Below are positions 1-8,438 of a stretch of DNA of 64,000 bases, in pieces. The notes below the pieces were generated by a model. That model worked only from the letters and a program-made list of their open reading frames with translations, ran no database searches and had not been told where the DNA came from. The stretch comes from Halogeometricum limi (GTDB lineage: Archaea > Halobacteriota > Halobacteria > Halobacteriales > Haloferacaceae). Position numbers and translations under genes: made by a program. Within the stretch, counting starts at the first letter, position 1, and each line of letters begins with the position of its first letter. The stretch covers positions 1 to 64,000 of the forward strand of contig NZ_FOYS01000005.1 of assembly GCF_900115785.1 (NCBI RefSeq). Reading direction: 5' to 3'.

Positions 1-196
1 CGACGGAAACCCGGGGGCGGACGTCTCTACACTGCTCCCGAGACGTCGGGACCCCACCTCAGACCGAGAACGACGGAAACGTGGGGTGGGTGTGTCCGGA
101 ACGGCGGAAACGCGGATAACGTCCGCCGAGACTGAAACCGCCGAATTCTGCACCGTGTCTGTTTCATTCGAGAGGAAACGTCGGAAACTCGGGGGC
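1..196 (+). repeat. ORB-like origin repeats upstream of orc1/cdc6
   Basis: Four forward-oriented copies of a GC-rich repeat lie at 1-18, 71-90, 102-115 (weak) and 179-196. The strong copies fit CGWCGGAAACNYGGGG. This resembles the haloarchaeal origin recognition box, a GGAAAC core followed by a G run, bound by Orc1/Cdc6. All point toward the orc1/cdc6 start at 242. The only A/T-rich stretch nearby is 210-222 (a T tract followed by TATAT), which could serve as promoter or unwinding element. More copies may lie left of the window edge. The motif is seen directly; origin function is inferred. Confidence 0.75.
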
Positions 197-241
197 TGTC
201 TCGGGGGTGGTTTTTTGTATATCCGGTCTCTCCTGTGGGTC

Positions 242-1501
242 ATGGAGAAAGATGGGTCACAGGACATCGCCGCAGAGATATTCGCACAGGAGGACCCCAT
301 CTTCAGGAACAAATCGTTGGTCGAAGTCGAACACGTCCCGAGTCCTGAGCGAATCGTGGGCCGCGACGACGAGATTCGCGCTCTGTCGACGGAGTTACGG
401 TCGGCGGTGAACGGTGACTCACCGGAGAACGTCATCCTCTACGGCGAGACGGGGACGGGGAAGAGCCTCGTCGCAAAGCACGTGGCGAAGGCGGCGAAGT
501 CGAACGCGGGGGACGTCAGAATCGGCACCGTCTACGTCGACTGTTCGACGGACGACACCGAGACGCAGGCCATCTCGAGTATCGCTCGCAACCTCAACGA
601 CGAGGCGACGACGGAGATTCGCGTTCCCGAGACGGGACTCGCGAAGGCGGCGTACTACACGCGCCTGTACGCTATCCTCGACCAACTGTACGACGTGGTC
701 ATCATCATCCTTGACGAGGCGGACATGCATCCGGACGACCAGATTCTGATGTCGCTCTCGCGGGCCGTCGAGACCGGAAAGACCGACTGTCGAATCGGAC
801 TCATCGCCATCAGCAACAAGGTTCGATGGGCCGAGGACCTGAACGACCGGGTGAAGTCGTCGCTGCAACCCCGCGAACTGAACTTCCACTCGTACGACGC
901 CAACCAACTCCGCGCTATTCTCAGTCATCGACGCGACGCGTTCCGAGAAGGCGTGCTCTCGGAGGACGTCGTTCCGCTCTGCGCCGCGTACGCCGCGCAA
1001 GACCACGGCGACGCGCGACAGGCCATCGACGTCCTCCGCAACGCGGGGATGCTCGCCCAACGCGACGGGTCGGACGTCGTCACCCGCGACCACGTCGAAG
1101 ACGCCAAGATGGAGGCCGAGAAAGACCGTTTCCGTGACCTCATCGGCGGGTTGACCGTCCAGAAGAAACTCGTCCTCTCGGCGGTGACGGCGCTGCACAA
1201 AGGGACCGAAGACGACGAGTTCTCGATGGCACAGATTATCGAGACGTACACGAAACTCTGCGAGGCGACCGGTACCTCCACGCGGTCGGACCGCCGCGTT
1301 CGCGACTTCGTCCGCCGACTCGCCTTCCTCGACATCCTCGAACTCCGGAAACAGAACCTCGGGCGCGCGGGGGGAATCACCATCTACGCTCGTCTACAAC
1401 CGGACCACGACCTGGACATCGTCCATCAGACGGCGATGGACGACGAACAGTTCGCACTCGCGCAGTCCGACCCCGAAAACGCGTCGCTCGACTCGTTCTG
1501 A
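242..1501 (+). CDS. cdc6: Orc1/Cdc6 family replication initiator
   Basis: This is an AAA+ origin-binding and helicase-loading protein of 419 residues. From the ATG at 242, Walker A is GETGTGKS (residues 68-75), Walker B is LDEAD (157-161), sensor 1 is around AISNK, and a C-terminal winged-helix region (about 310-400) would bind DNA. The N-terminal pattern with ERIVGRDDEI is typical of archaeal Orc1/Cdc6. The reading frame stays open back to 86, but those 52 residues are not acidic and read through the repeats, so the ATG at 242 after the T-rich and TATAT sequence is preferred. ORB-like repeats flank the gene on both sides, which suggests it serves an adjacent origin. Haloarchaea carry several paralogues; which one this is cannot be told here. 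Confidence 0.93.
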   Translation: MEKDGSQDIAAEIFAQEDPIFRNKSLVEVEHVPSPERIVGRDDEIRALSTELRSAVNGDSPENVILYGETGTGKSLVAKHVAKAAKSNAGDVRIGTVYVDCSTDDTETQAISSIARNLNDEATTEIRVPETGLAKAAYYTRLYAILDQLYDVVIIILDEADMHPDDQILMSLSRAVETGKTDCRIGLIAISNKVRWAEDLNDRVKSSLQPRELNFHSYDANQLRAILSHRRDAFREGVLSEDVVPLCAAYAAQDHGDARQAIDVLRNAGMLAQRDGSDVVTRDHVEDAKMEAEKDRFRDLIGGLTVQKKLVLSAVTALHKGTEDDEFSMAQIIETYTKLCEATGTSTRSDRRVRDFVRRLAFLDILELRKQNLGRAGGITIYARLQPDHDLDIVHQTAMDDEQFALAQSDPENASLDSF

Positions 1502-1531
1502 CGAGCGTCGTGTCCGTCTAAGTTCATTCTT

Positions 1532-1619
1532 CCCCCGCGTTTCCGTCGTTCTCGACCCGCCGTCGTTCTCGGCCCGTCATCGTCCCCACGAACCTTCGTC
1601 TCTCCCCACGTTTCCGTCG
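1532..1619 (-). repeat. Inverted ORB-like repeats downstream of orc1/cdc6
   Basis: Two copies of the same repeat lie in reverse orientation at 1532-1548 and 1604-1619. The reverse complement of the second is CGACGGAAACGTGGGG, identical to the core of the copy at 71-86. The first differs from the copy at 1-18 by one base in its 17-base core. Between them CGTCGTTCTCG occurs twice (1544-1554 and 1561-1571). With the forward copies upstream, the repeats point inward around the initiator gene. Inverted ORB pairs are a known feature of haloarchaeal origins. Confidence 0.72.
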
Positions 1620-1684
1620 TTCTTCGCTCTTCGATATCCCGTCTCGGCGACGCGAACGATTTTCGGTCTTGACAGCGACTAGCG

Positions 1685-2110
1685 GTGGTGAATCCACGTA
1701 TCACGCTCGTTACGCTCGGTGTCGACTCGGTCGACGACGCTGTCTCGTTCTATCGCGACGGCCTCGGCTTTCCCATGCAGGACCGCGAGGAGGGAAGCGA
1801 TATCGCCTTCTTCGCGCTCGAGGGGACGTGGTTAGCCGTCTACCCTCGGACGTTACTCGCCGAAGACGCCGGCGTCGGTGACCCCGATGAGGAGAGTCCG
1901 CAGTCCCAGTCACGGTTCTCTGGCGTCACGTTGGCGCACAACGTCTCGACGAAGGGAGAGGTTGACGCCGTCCTCGCCGAAGCGGAAGCGGCGGGCGGCC
2001 GTATCGTCACACAGGCGCGCGAGACGTTTTGGGGTGGATACTCGGGGTACTTCACCGACTTGGACGGACACTACTGGGAAGTGGCGTACCCACCACTCAC
2101 CGGAGAGTAG
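1685..2110 (+). CDS. VOC (glyoxalase/bleomycin-resistance fold) family protein
   Basis: This 141-residue protein has the vicinal oxygen chelate fold. The N-terminal pattern DSVDDAVSFYRDGLGFPM and the C-terminal YFTDLDGHYWEVAY are typical paired beta-alpha-beta-beta-beta modules. The family includes glyoxalase I, dioxygenases and antibiotic-binding proteins; the substrate cannot be predicted. The start is GTG at 1685 or the adjacent GTG at 1688. The 3' end overlaps the convergent aldolase gene by 14 bases. Residues such as the Glu in HYWEVAY could ligate metal, but a full metal site was not verified. Confidence 0.85.
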   Translation: MVNPRITLVTLGVDSVDDAVSFYRDGLGFPMQDREEGSDIAFFALEGTWLAVYPRTLLAEDAGVGDPDEESPQSQSRFSGVTLAHNVSTKGEVDAVLAEAEAAGGRIVTQARETFWGGYSGYFTDLDGHYWEVAYPPLTGE

Positions 2111-2897
2111 GCCGCTCACCCTCGAACGCGTCCCACCACCCGGTCACGGCTTGCTTCAGCGCACCGGTCGTACTGCCGACGTGGAGGAGTTGGTAGCCGT
2201 TCGCGGCTTTCTCGTTCACGTCGTCCATCCCGAAGCCGAGTCCGCCGAGTGGGACACCGGCGTCGACGGCGGCCGCCCGAACGGTCTCGACGGCGTCTTC
2301 GACGTCCGGGTGGTCGAGTTCCCCGGGATGGCCGTACGACACCGAGAGGTCGAGTGGGCCGACGAAGACGAACCCCAACTCGGGAACGGCGAGGATGTCG
2401 TCGATGGCCTCGACGGCCGCTTTCGTCTCGATAGTCGCGCCCACCAACGTTTCGTTGTCCTCGGTCGCGACGTAGTCTTCGACGAGTCCCCAGCGTCGCG
2501 CACGCGGGGCGGCCAGTCCGCGGTTTCCGGGGCCGTCTTCGTAGCGGAACCGCGCCGCCTTCACCGCCTCGCGCACCGTCTCCGCGTCTTCGACGCGCGG
2601 GACGAACACGTTTCGCACGCCCAGGTCGAGTGCCTTCCTGACCGACGACGGTTCCGTATCGGAGACACGGACGAGGAGTTCCGTTCCCGTTCGCTCGGCC
2701 GCCCGGAGGAGGTTCTCTAGTTCGGGTCCATCGTTCTGCGTCGGACCGCCGTGTTCCAAATCGACCCACACGAAGTCGGCGCCGAGTTCGCCGTAGAACT
2801 CGACGAGTGCCGGACTGTACGCGTTCTCCAAGACGCCGAGTGCGACGGTGCCGTCCTCGAAGGCGGTTCGGATACCGTTCGTTTCTGCGTTGCTCAT
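2097..2897 (-). CDS. HpcH/HpaI aldolase / citrate lyase beta family protein
   Basis: This 266-residue TIM-barrel enzyme belongs to the class II pyruvate aldolases that act on 2-keto-3-deoxy sugar acids or 4-hydroxy-2-oxo acids. Typical family sequence is visible: DFVWVDLEHG near residue 42, ELLVRVSDTE near 73, VRNVFVPRVEDAE near 93, and a Glu/Asp metal site around GFVFVGPLDLS near 178. The ATG at 2897 follows no strong TATA box. It converges on the VOC gene with a 14-base overlap. The length fits the family. The substrate is unknown; no sugar-acid genes adjoin it apart from the GH97 gene transcribed the other way. Confidence 0.88.
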   Translation of the reverse strand: MSNAETNGIRTAFEDGTVALGVLENAYSPALVEFYGELGADFVWVDLEHGGPTQNDGPELENLLRAAERTGTELLVRVSDTEPSSVRKALDLGVRNVFVPRVEDAETVREAVKAARFRYEDGPGNRGLAAPRARRWGLVEDYVATEDNETLVGATIETKAAVEAIDDILAVPELGFVFVGPLDLSVSYGHPGELDHPDVEDAVETVRAAAVDAGVPLGGLGFGMDDVNEKAANGYQLLHVGSTTGALKQAVTGWWDAFEGERPTLR

Positions 2898-3040
2898 CTC
2901 TCTCTGTTGTCACGCTATCGACATAGCTTCACTGATGCCCGACGAGACAGTCTCTCGGACGGACGATTCTCCCCGCACTATCTGAGGTTCGTTTTCACAT
3001 CACGAATTCGACACTACGCTTTTGTCGGTCGTGTCGCTCT

Positions 3041-6000
3041 GTGAATATGATGTTTGATGAATTAAGTAATCAGCCGTCCACGAAGCTTCCCCGCAGAGCG
3101 TTCGTGAGTGGTCTCACGTCGCTCGCGGCGGCGTCGACGTTCTCGCTCGGTCTCTCCGAAGCGGCCTCCGCACAGGTCGAGGGGGGCGACTCCGAATCGA
3201 CGCAGACGGTGTCGTCGCCGGACGGCACCGTCGAAGTCGCGTTCGACGTCTCCGACGGCGTCCCCACCTACGCCCTCGCGTTCGACGGTCGGACGGTCGT
3301 TTCGGAGTCGACGCTCGGATTCGAGTTCCAGAACCAACCCGCCTTCGCCGACGGCGTCGAGGTGACCGGGAGCGAACGCGCCACCGTCGACGACCGGTGG
3401 ACGCCCGTGTGGGACCAGTACGACGAGATATCCGAACGCTACGAGGAACTCCGAATCGGACTCAGAGAGACGACGGACCCCGGCCGCGCACTCACTTTCG
3501 AGGTTCGGGCGTTCGACGACGGCGTTGGCTTTCGGTACGTCTTCCCCGAGGAGAGCGGGTTCGGCGACTTCGTCGTCACCGCCGAGAAGACGCAGTTCGC
3601 GTTCGCGGACGACTACGACTCGTGGTGGATACAGAACGACTTCAACAGCTACGAGTACGCCTACGAACAGACACCGGTGAGCGAGATTGGCGACCGAAGT
3701 TCGTTCGGCGGCGCACACACGCCGCTGACGATGCAGGCGGGAGACGACGCGTATCTCAGCGTCCACGAAGCGAACCTCGTCGACTACGCGGCGATGGCGC
3801 TGGAACCGGCCGCCGACGGCGACGCGGCCACCTTCGAATCCGTCTTGGCACCGCTCCCCAACGGCACGAAGGTGACGGCGTCTGCCCCTCACCGGACGCC
3901 CTGGCGAACGGTCCAACTCGGGCGGCGTCCCGGTGACCTCGTGGAGTCGAACCTCGTCGTCAACCTCAACGAACCGTTCGACCCCGAACGGTTCCCGAAG
4001 GGGACAGACTGGATAGAACCGCAGAAGTTCGTCGGCATCTGGTGGCTGATGATAACGGGGCGGGCGGACTGGGAGTTCACCGGGCGACAGTCGGGGAACC
4101 ACGGCGCGCAGACCGGGCGGATGAAGCGCTACATGGACTTCGCGAGCGAACACGGCATCGAGAGCGTCCTCGTCGAAGGCTGGAACGAGGGGTGGAGCAC
4201 CTACCCCGGCGACGGCAGTGCGATGGACTTCGACGACACTTACCCCGACTTCGACATCGAAGCGGTGACCGACTACGGGGCGAGTCTCGACCCGCCGGTG
4301 CGGATGACGTCGCACAACGAGACGGCGGGCAACGTCTCGAACTACGAGTCGCAGTTGGACGACGCGCCGAACCCGTTCGCCGACTACGAGGAGTTGGGGA
4401 TTCGCTCGATAAAGACGGGCTACGTCGCGGACGACGGCGTCACCATCGACGGGACGACGTACAACCACCACTGTCAACCCCTCGTCAACCACCACCGACT
4501 CGTCTACCGCGAGGCGGCCAAACACCGGCAGATGTTGGAGGTGCACGAACCCATCAAACCGACGGGCGAGCGCCGGACGTACCCTAACGTGATGACCCGC
4601 GAGGGTGTCCTCGGACAGGAGTACGACTCCTTCGGGTACGTCAGCCCCGACCACCACGTGACGTTCCCCTTCACCCGGATGCTCGGCGGCCCCGTCGAGT
4701 ACACGCCCGGCATCTTCGACATGGACTCGGGGTCCGGCGGCATCGAGACGACGAGAGCGAAGCAACTCGCGATGTACCCGACGTATCTCAGCGGTCTCCA
4801 CATGGTCGCGGACCTCCCGAGTTCGTACCTCGCCGAACGGGACGCGGTGGCCGAACTCGGCGGCGTTCTGCAGGCGGAGTTCGGCGACCGAGACGGTCTC
4901 TCGCGCGCCGCACGCTGGCCGAACGCCCAGGGCGGTCGGTACGTCGAGTTCGACCCGAACACGGTCGCTTCCGGGTCGTCGCTGTCTTGGACCGTCGAGG
5001 GCGTTCCGGAGGCCGGCGAGTACGACGTCCACCTCCGGTACGCGAGCGACGCCGAGAACAACGCCGTCGCCGCCGACACCCCGCGGACGGCGACGCTCAC
5101 CGCGAACGGCGGCGAGGCGACGCAGGTGACGTTCCAACCGACGACGTACTGGGACACGTGGACGACGGTTGCGGCGACGCTCTCGCTCGAATCCGGTTCG
5201 AACGACCTCTCGCTGTCGCTGGTAGACGGGGACACCGGCGGATTCAACCTCGACGCCGTCTCCGTCACGGAGACGGGCGCGTCGATGCCGGAACCCGACG
5301 ACGACCCGACGCTCGGACCGACGGTGCCCGCGTTCCAGTTCGTCGAGGACGTCCCGGCGGCCGGGTGGAACGACACGCGCGTCCTCGCGGCCGACATCGG
5401 GGAGTACACGCTCACGGCGCGGCGCAAAGACGACGAGTGGTTCGTCGGCGCGATGACGGGCGAAGACGGCCGCGCACTCGACGTTCCGCTGGACTTCCTC
5501 GCGCCCGGCGCGAGCGGTGACGACTCCGGGGGGAACGGACGCCAGTCCGGAAACAACGGCAAGAACAGAAACGACGGAAACGACGGAAACGCGGGGAGCG
5601 CACCCCGCGGTCCGAAGTACGTCGCGGAGATATACTCCGACGGCATCGACGCCGCGTACGACGACAACCTCGCGGACGTTCGCGTGGACAGAGCCATCGT
5701 GGGCCCCCGAACCACGATTCTCGCGTCGATGGTCGGGTCGGGCGGGACGGCGATACGACTTCGACCGGCAGAGGGCGGTGAGCAGGCGGAGTTACCGAGA
5801 TACGAACGACCGACGCAAGACGTCGACGTGTCGCTCCCGGCGGAGACATTCGTCAAAGAGCAGTTCGTCACCGCGACGGGGTCGAACGACGGCGACTACG
5901 TCGGTGGGACGACGGTCGAAGTCGTCGTCGACGGCGACGTCTCGGCGACGGCGAACGTTCGCTTCCCCCCGAACTCGACGGACGACGCCACGACGCTGTC

Positions 6001-6787
6001 GTTCGATATCGAGCGGCCGGGAACGTACGACGTGGCCGTTCGCACGACCGACGGCGATGTTCTCGCACGGCGAGACGTGAGCGTCAAGCCTCCGACGACG
6101 GTGGCTTCGTTCTCCGACCCCGGCGGGGACGACGCTGGTCCCGGCGCGTACACGTACCCGACAAACGACGCGTTCCAACCCGGCGCGTTCGATCTCCGCT
6201 CGTTCGAGGTGTCGCAGACGCCGAGCGTCTACGAGTTCTCCTTCGAGGTGGCGAACCTCTACAACGCCTTCGGGAGTTCCCGTGGCTTCTCCCCGCAGAT
6301 GTTCGTCCTCTGGGTCCGCGACCCGACCGTGGACGGTGGCGCGACGGAGAGTCTGGACGACTTGGTCGCGACGACGGCGTTCGAGAAGCCGTGGCACTAC
6401 CGACTGGAACTCAGCGGGTTCACGAAGAGCGCAGTCGAGGCGTCGGGTGCGCCTCTCCAGACCGCGGACGGCACTCGCGCGGCCGTTCGCGAGAACGTCG
6501 ACGTCGAGAACGGAACGGTCACGCTGACGCTCGACCGGGCGACGTTCGGCGGCGTCGACGCCGGTACGCTCGAAGTCGTCCCGATGGTCCAATCCGAAGA
6601 CCGGGGCACGCTCCGTCCGGTCGCCGAGGAAGCACAGGAGTACGTCTTCGGTGGTGCGAAGGCGGGTGCGGCCGGGCGGACCCCCCGAGTCATGGATCTC
6701 GTCACGCCCGACGGCGTCTCGCAGTCCGACGCCCTGTCGTACTCGGCCGACGAACTGGCGACGGTGCCGTTCGTCTCGCTGGACTGA
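3041..6787 (+). CDS. Exported glycoside hydrolase family 97 protein with inserted CBM and glucodextranase C-terminal module
   Basis: This 1248-residue exported glycosidase begins with a TAT signal (LPRRAFVSGL and a hydrophobic stretch ending SAAQ-like near residue 44). The order is: GH97 N-terminal sandwich (about 48-300), GH97 catalytic barrel (about 315-605), a CBM35/CBM6-like beta module (about 608-755), GH97 C-terminal domain (about 763-910) broken by a Gly/Asn linker (about 824-857), an Ig-like module (about 930-1020), and a glucodextranase C-terminal binding domain (about 1022-1215). Glu503 in VHEP and Glu527 in LGQE are 24 residues apart, as are Glu508 and Glu532 of the SusB alpha-glucosidase. 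That suggests an inverting, calcium-dependent alpha-glucosidase. Most GH97 enzymes are about 650-700 residues, so this one is unusually modular. The start is GTG 3041 or ATG 3047/3050. Confidence 0.9.
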   Translation: MNMMFDELSNQPSTKLPRRAFVSGLTSLAAASTFSLGLSEAASAQVEGGDSESTQTVSSPDGTVEVAFDVSDGVPTYALAFDGRTVVSESTLGFEFQNQPAFADGVEVTGSERATVDDRWTPVWDQYDEISERYEELRIGLRETTDPGRALTFEVRAFDDGVGFRYVFPEESGFGDFVVTAEKTQFAFADDYDSWWIQNDFNSYEYAYEQTPVSEIGDRSSFGGAHTPLTMQAGDDAYLSVHEANLVDYAAMALEPAADGDAATFESVLAPLPNGTKVTASAPHRTPWRTVQLGRRPGDLVESNLVVNLNEPFDPERFPKGTDWIEPQKFVGIWWLMITGRADWEFTGRQSGNHGAQTGRMKRYMDFASEHGIESVLVEGWNEGWSTYPGDGSAMDFDDTYPDFDIEAVTDYGASLDPPVRMTSHNETAGNVSNYESQLDDAPNPFADYEELGIRSIKTGYVADDGVTIDGTTYNHHCQPLVNHHRLVYREAAKHRQMLEVHEPIKPTGERRTYPNVMTREGVLGQEYDSFGYVSPDHHVTFPFTRMLGGPVEYTPGIFDMDSGSGGIETTRAKQLAMYPTYLSGLHMVADLPSSYLAERDAVAELGGVLQAEFGDRDGLSRAARWPNAQGGRYVEFDPNTVASGSSLSWTVEGVPEAGEYDVHLRYASDAENNAVAADTPRTATLTANGGEATQVTFQPTTYWDTWTTVAATLSLESGSNDLSLSLVDGDTGGFNLDAVSVTETGASMPEPDDDPTLGPTVPAFQFVEDVPAAGWNDTRVLAADIGEYTLTARRKDDEWFVGAMTGEDGRALDVPLDFLAPGASGDDSGGNGRQSGNNGKNRNDGNDGNAGSAPRGPKYVAEIYSDGIDAAYDDNLADVRVDRAIVGPRTTILASMVGSGGTAIRLRPAEGGEQAELPRYERPTQDVDVSLPAETFVKEQFVTATGSNDGDYVGGTTVEVVVDGDVSATANVRFPPNSTDDATTLSFDIERPGTYDVAVRTTDGDVLARRDVSVKPPTTVASFSDPGGDDAGPGAYTYPTNDAFQPGAFDLRSFEVSQTPSVYEFSFEVANLYNAFGSSRGFSPQMFVLWVRDPTVDGGATESLDDLVATTAFEKPWHYRLELSGFTKSAVEASGAPLQTADGTRAAVRENVDVENGTVTLTLDRATFGGVDAGTLEVVPMVQSEDRGTLRPVAEEAQEYVFGGAKAGAAGRTPRVMDLVTPDGVSQSDALSYSADELATVPFVSLD

Positions 6788-6880
6788 CGACACCGCCTTC
6801 GGCGCACGCTCTCTTTGCAACGTCGACCGTACGGCTCGCACCCAGAATAGTTATCATCGGATACTGTCGACACTCGACAG

Positions 6881-7099
6881 ATGGCCCATCCGCTAGCGCT
6901 CGTCCCGCTCGCAATCGGTCTCCCGTTCGCGATATGGCCGTACAGAGTTGCTCGCCTGCGAGTTCGATTTCTCACTTTCGGAAGCAAGACACGGTGGTCA
7001 GAGGCAGAACCCGCAGACTCTCACGTGATGCTCGTCCGCGCACTCGGCGTCGTCGTCTCCGTGTTCGGACTGCTGGGTGTCGCTGGCTCGTTCACCTGA
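6881..7099 (+). CDS. Small two-helix membrane protein
   Basis: This 72-residue protein has two predicted membrane helices, at residues 3-20 (ALVPLAIGLPFAIWPY) and 50-70 (VRALGVVVSVFGLLGVAG), joined by a polar loop. I do not recognise a named family. Composition and position fit a real haloarchaeal small membrane protein. It lies between the GH97 gene and a larger membrane protein on the same strand. The ATG is at 6881. Its function is unknown. Confidence 0.6.
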   Translation: MAHPLALVPLAIGLPFAIWPYRVARLRVRFLTFGSKTRWSEAEPADSHVMLVRALGVVVSVFGLLGVAGSFT

Positions 7100-7169
7100 G
7101 TCCGTCCGGAGGACCCGCCTTCTCACCGCGCGCGTCTATTTGTCTTCCCCGGACGTATCTATCGGTACT

Positions 7170-8234
7170 ATGACACCATCTGAACCGCGAACGAATACGT
7201 CCGAGAGCGTCTCCGACCCGCCGGGCGGCGGGAGAACACGAGGTGGTCGATGGCTCCGCGGACGGGAGGGAGGCGACTCCGTGTGGCGTCGGTTCGTCGC
7301 GTTCTTCTCACCTCCGGAGGCGTCTCCACGGGGCCTCTTACAGACCGAACTGGTCATCTTCAGCGTCGGCGTCCGCGACCTTCAGGCCGAACTCGCGAAG
7401 GCGGGTCGACGGTTCAGATTCGACGGCAGCGAACTCGCGTACGACGATGCAGACGTCGCTGTGCAGTTCACGGACTACTCGTTTCGACTGATGAACGTCG
7501 CACAGACCGCACTGAACGAGGGCGACGTGGTGTCGTTCTGGCGGTACCTCGCCGCGGCGAAACACGCGGAACTGGTCGCGTGGGAGTCGTTCGAGGGACG
7601 TAGCGACCGACTGCGACTGCGGGCCCAGCAGGTCTATCTGGCGGCGGTGAGCGACCTTCCCGCGGACCAGACGGCGGCGGTTTCCGCCCTCCTCCTCGAC
7701 GACGACGACCGGGTTCGTCCCGACGTGACGGCCGACGACGTGTACGCGGCGATTCGCCTCGTCCACGAGTGGCAGATCGAACGCTCGCGGCGCGGCGACA
7801 GGACGCTGACGTTAGAACGACAGTTTGTCACGTTCCTCTCGGTCACCGTCCTCGCGTTGGGGGGCATCCTCGCGAGTTTCGGGATGCTCGGCACACTCGA
7901 CGCCGAGACGACGACGCCCGCACTGCTCGTGACCGCCGTCCTCTTCGGGGTCCTCGGTGCGGCCACCAGCGGTATCCTCTCGCTGTCGGACGTACTCGGC
8001 ACCGCCAGCGTTCCCGACCACGTCGGAACGATCTGGCTCTCGGTCGGTCGACTCGTCGTCGGCGGTGCCGCCGCACTCTCGCTGGTCGTGTTCTTCATCG
8101 CCGGTATCTTCGAACTCGTCTTTCGAATCGATTCGGCGTCACCGAGTCTCCTGTTGGCCGTCGCGTTCGTCGGTGGCTTCTCCGAACGTCTTCTGGTCCG
8201 GGCCGTCGAAGCCGTCACCGGCGACGCCGCGTGA
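7170..8234 (+). CDS. Membrane protein of unknown function
   Basis: This 354-residue protein has an N-terminal, probably cytoplasmic helical region (about 50-215) and a C-terminal membrane part with about three to four helices: LSVTVLALGGILASFGML (near 233), LLVTAVLFGVLGAATSGIL (near 253), LVVGGAAALSLVVFFIAGIFEL (near 292) and SLLLAVAFVGGF (near 325). No known domain is recognised. The ATG at 7170 is preferred; the frame is open from 7077 but overlaps the preceding gene. It may be cotranscribed with the small membrane gene upstream (gap 70 bases). A pyrimidine-rich region with a T5 tract follows at about 8334-8346. Confidence 0.7.
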   Translation: MTPSEPRTNTSESVSDPPGGGRTRGGRWLRGREGGDSVWRRFVAFFSPPEASPRGLLQTELVIFSVGVRDLQAELAKAGRRFRFDGSELAYDDADVAVQFTDYSFRLMNVAQTALNEGDVVSFWRYLAAAKHAELVAWESFEGRSDRLRLRAQQVYLAAVSDLPADQTAAVSALLLDDDDRVRPDVTADDVYAAIRLVHEWQIERSRRGDRTLTLERQFVTFLSVTVLALGGILASFGMLGTLDAETTTPALLVTAVLFGVLGAATSGILSLSDVLGTASVPDHVGTIWLSVGRLVVGGAAALSLVVFFIAGIFELVFRIDSASPSLLLAVAFVGGFSERLLVRAVEAVTGDAA

Positions 8235-8333
8235 CGGACTCGCCGAACGCTTCGGTCTCCGAAGCGTCTCGTTGCCTCGTCTCTCTTCGCTCTCGCATCT
8301 CTCGCCTGTCTTGCTTCTCTTGGTTCTCTTGCC

Positions 8334-8350
8334 TAATTTTTCTATCAAAA
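8334..8350 (+). terminator. T-rich stretch, possible archaeal terminator
   Basis: After the membrane-protein gene, the sequence becomes pyrimidine-rich and includes CTAATTTTTCTATC, the usual kind of oligo-T signal for archaeal termination. The gene on the other strand ends at 8439, so convergent transcripts probably both stop in 8235-8438. TTGCTAG at 8367-8373 resembles repeats near parA but is isolated. Confidence 0.4.
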
Positions 8351-8438
8351 CTATCTTGTCTGTCCTTGCTAGCTTTGACTACTCTTCAGTCGCTCTCTCG
8401 CGTTGAACCATCATCCGCCAAAACCAATCTACAGCCGC

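Noticed and set aside
86-241. N-terminal extension of the orc1/cdc6 reading frame
   Set aside because: It reads through the ORB-like repeats, has poor haloarchaeal composition, and the ATG at 242 begins the conserved protein.
419-1198. Long antisense reading frame over orc1/cdc6
   Set aside because: Arg-rich, typical of shadow frames in high-GC coding DNA; similar long antisense frames over GH97, FDH, nrdA, ALDH, glycogen-debranching and other genes were dismissed for the same reason.
5571-5600. CGACGGAAACGCGGGGAG inside the GH97 gene, nearly identical to the ORB repeats at 1-1619
   Set aside because: It is explained by the codons of the Asn-Asp-Gly-Asn linker (AAC GAC GGA AAC), is a single copy within coding sequence, and has no inverted partner. 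Worth including in a motif scan, but not called an origin element.
8367-8379. TTGCTAGCTTTGA as a further par repeat
   Set aside because: Only a partial match, 4 kb from parA and isolated in a terminator-like region.
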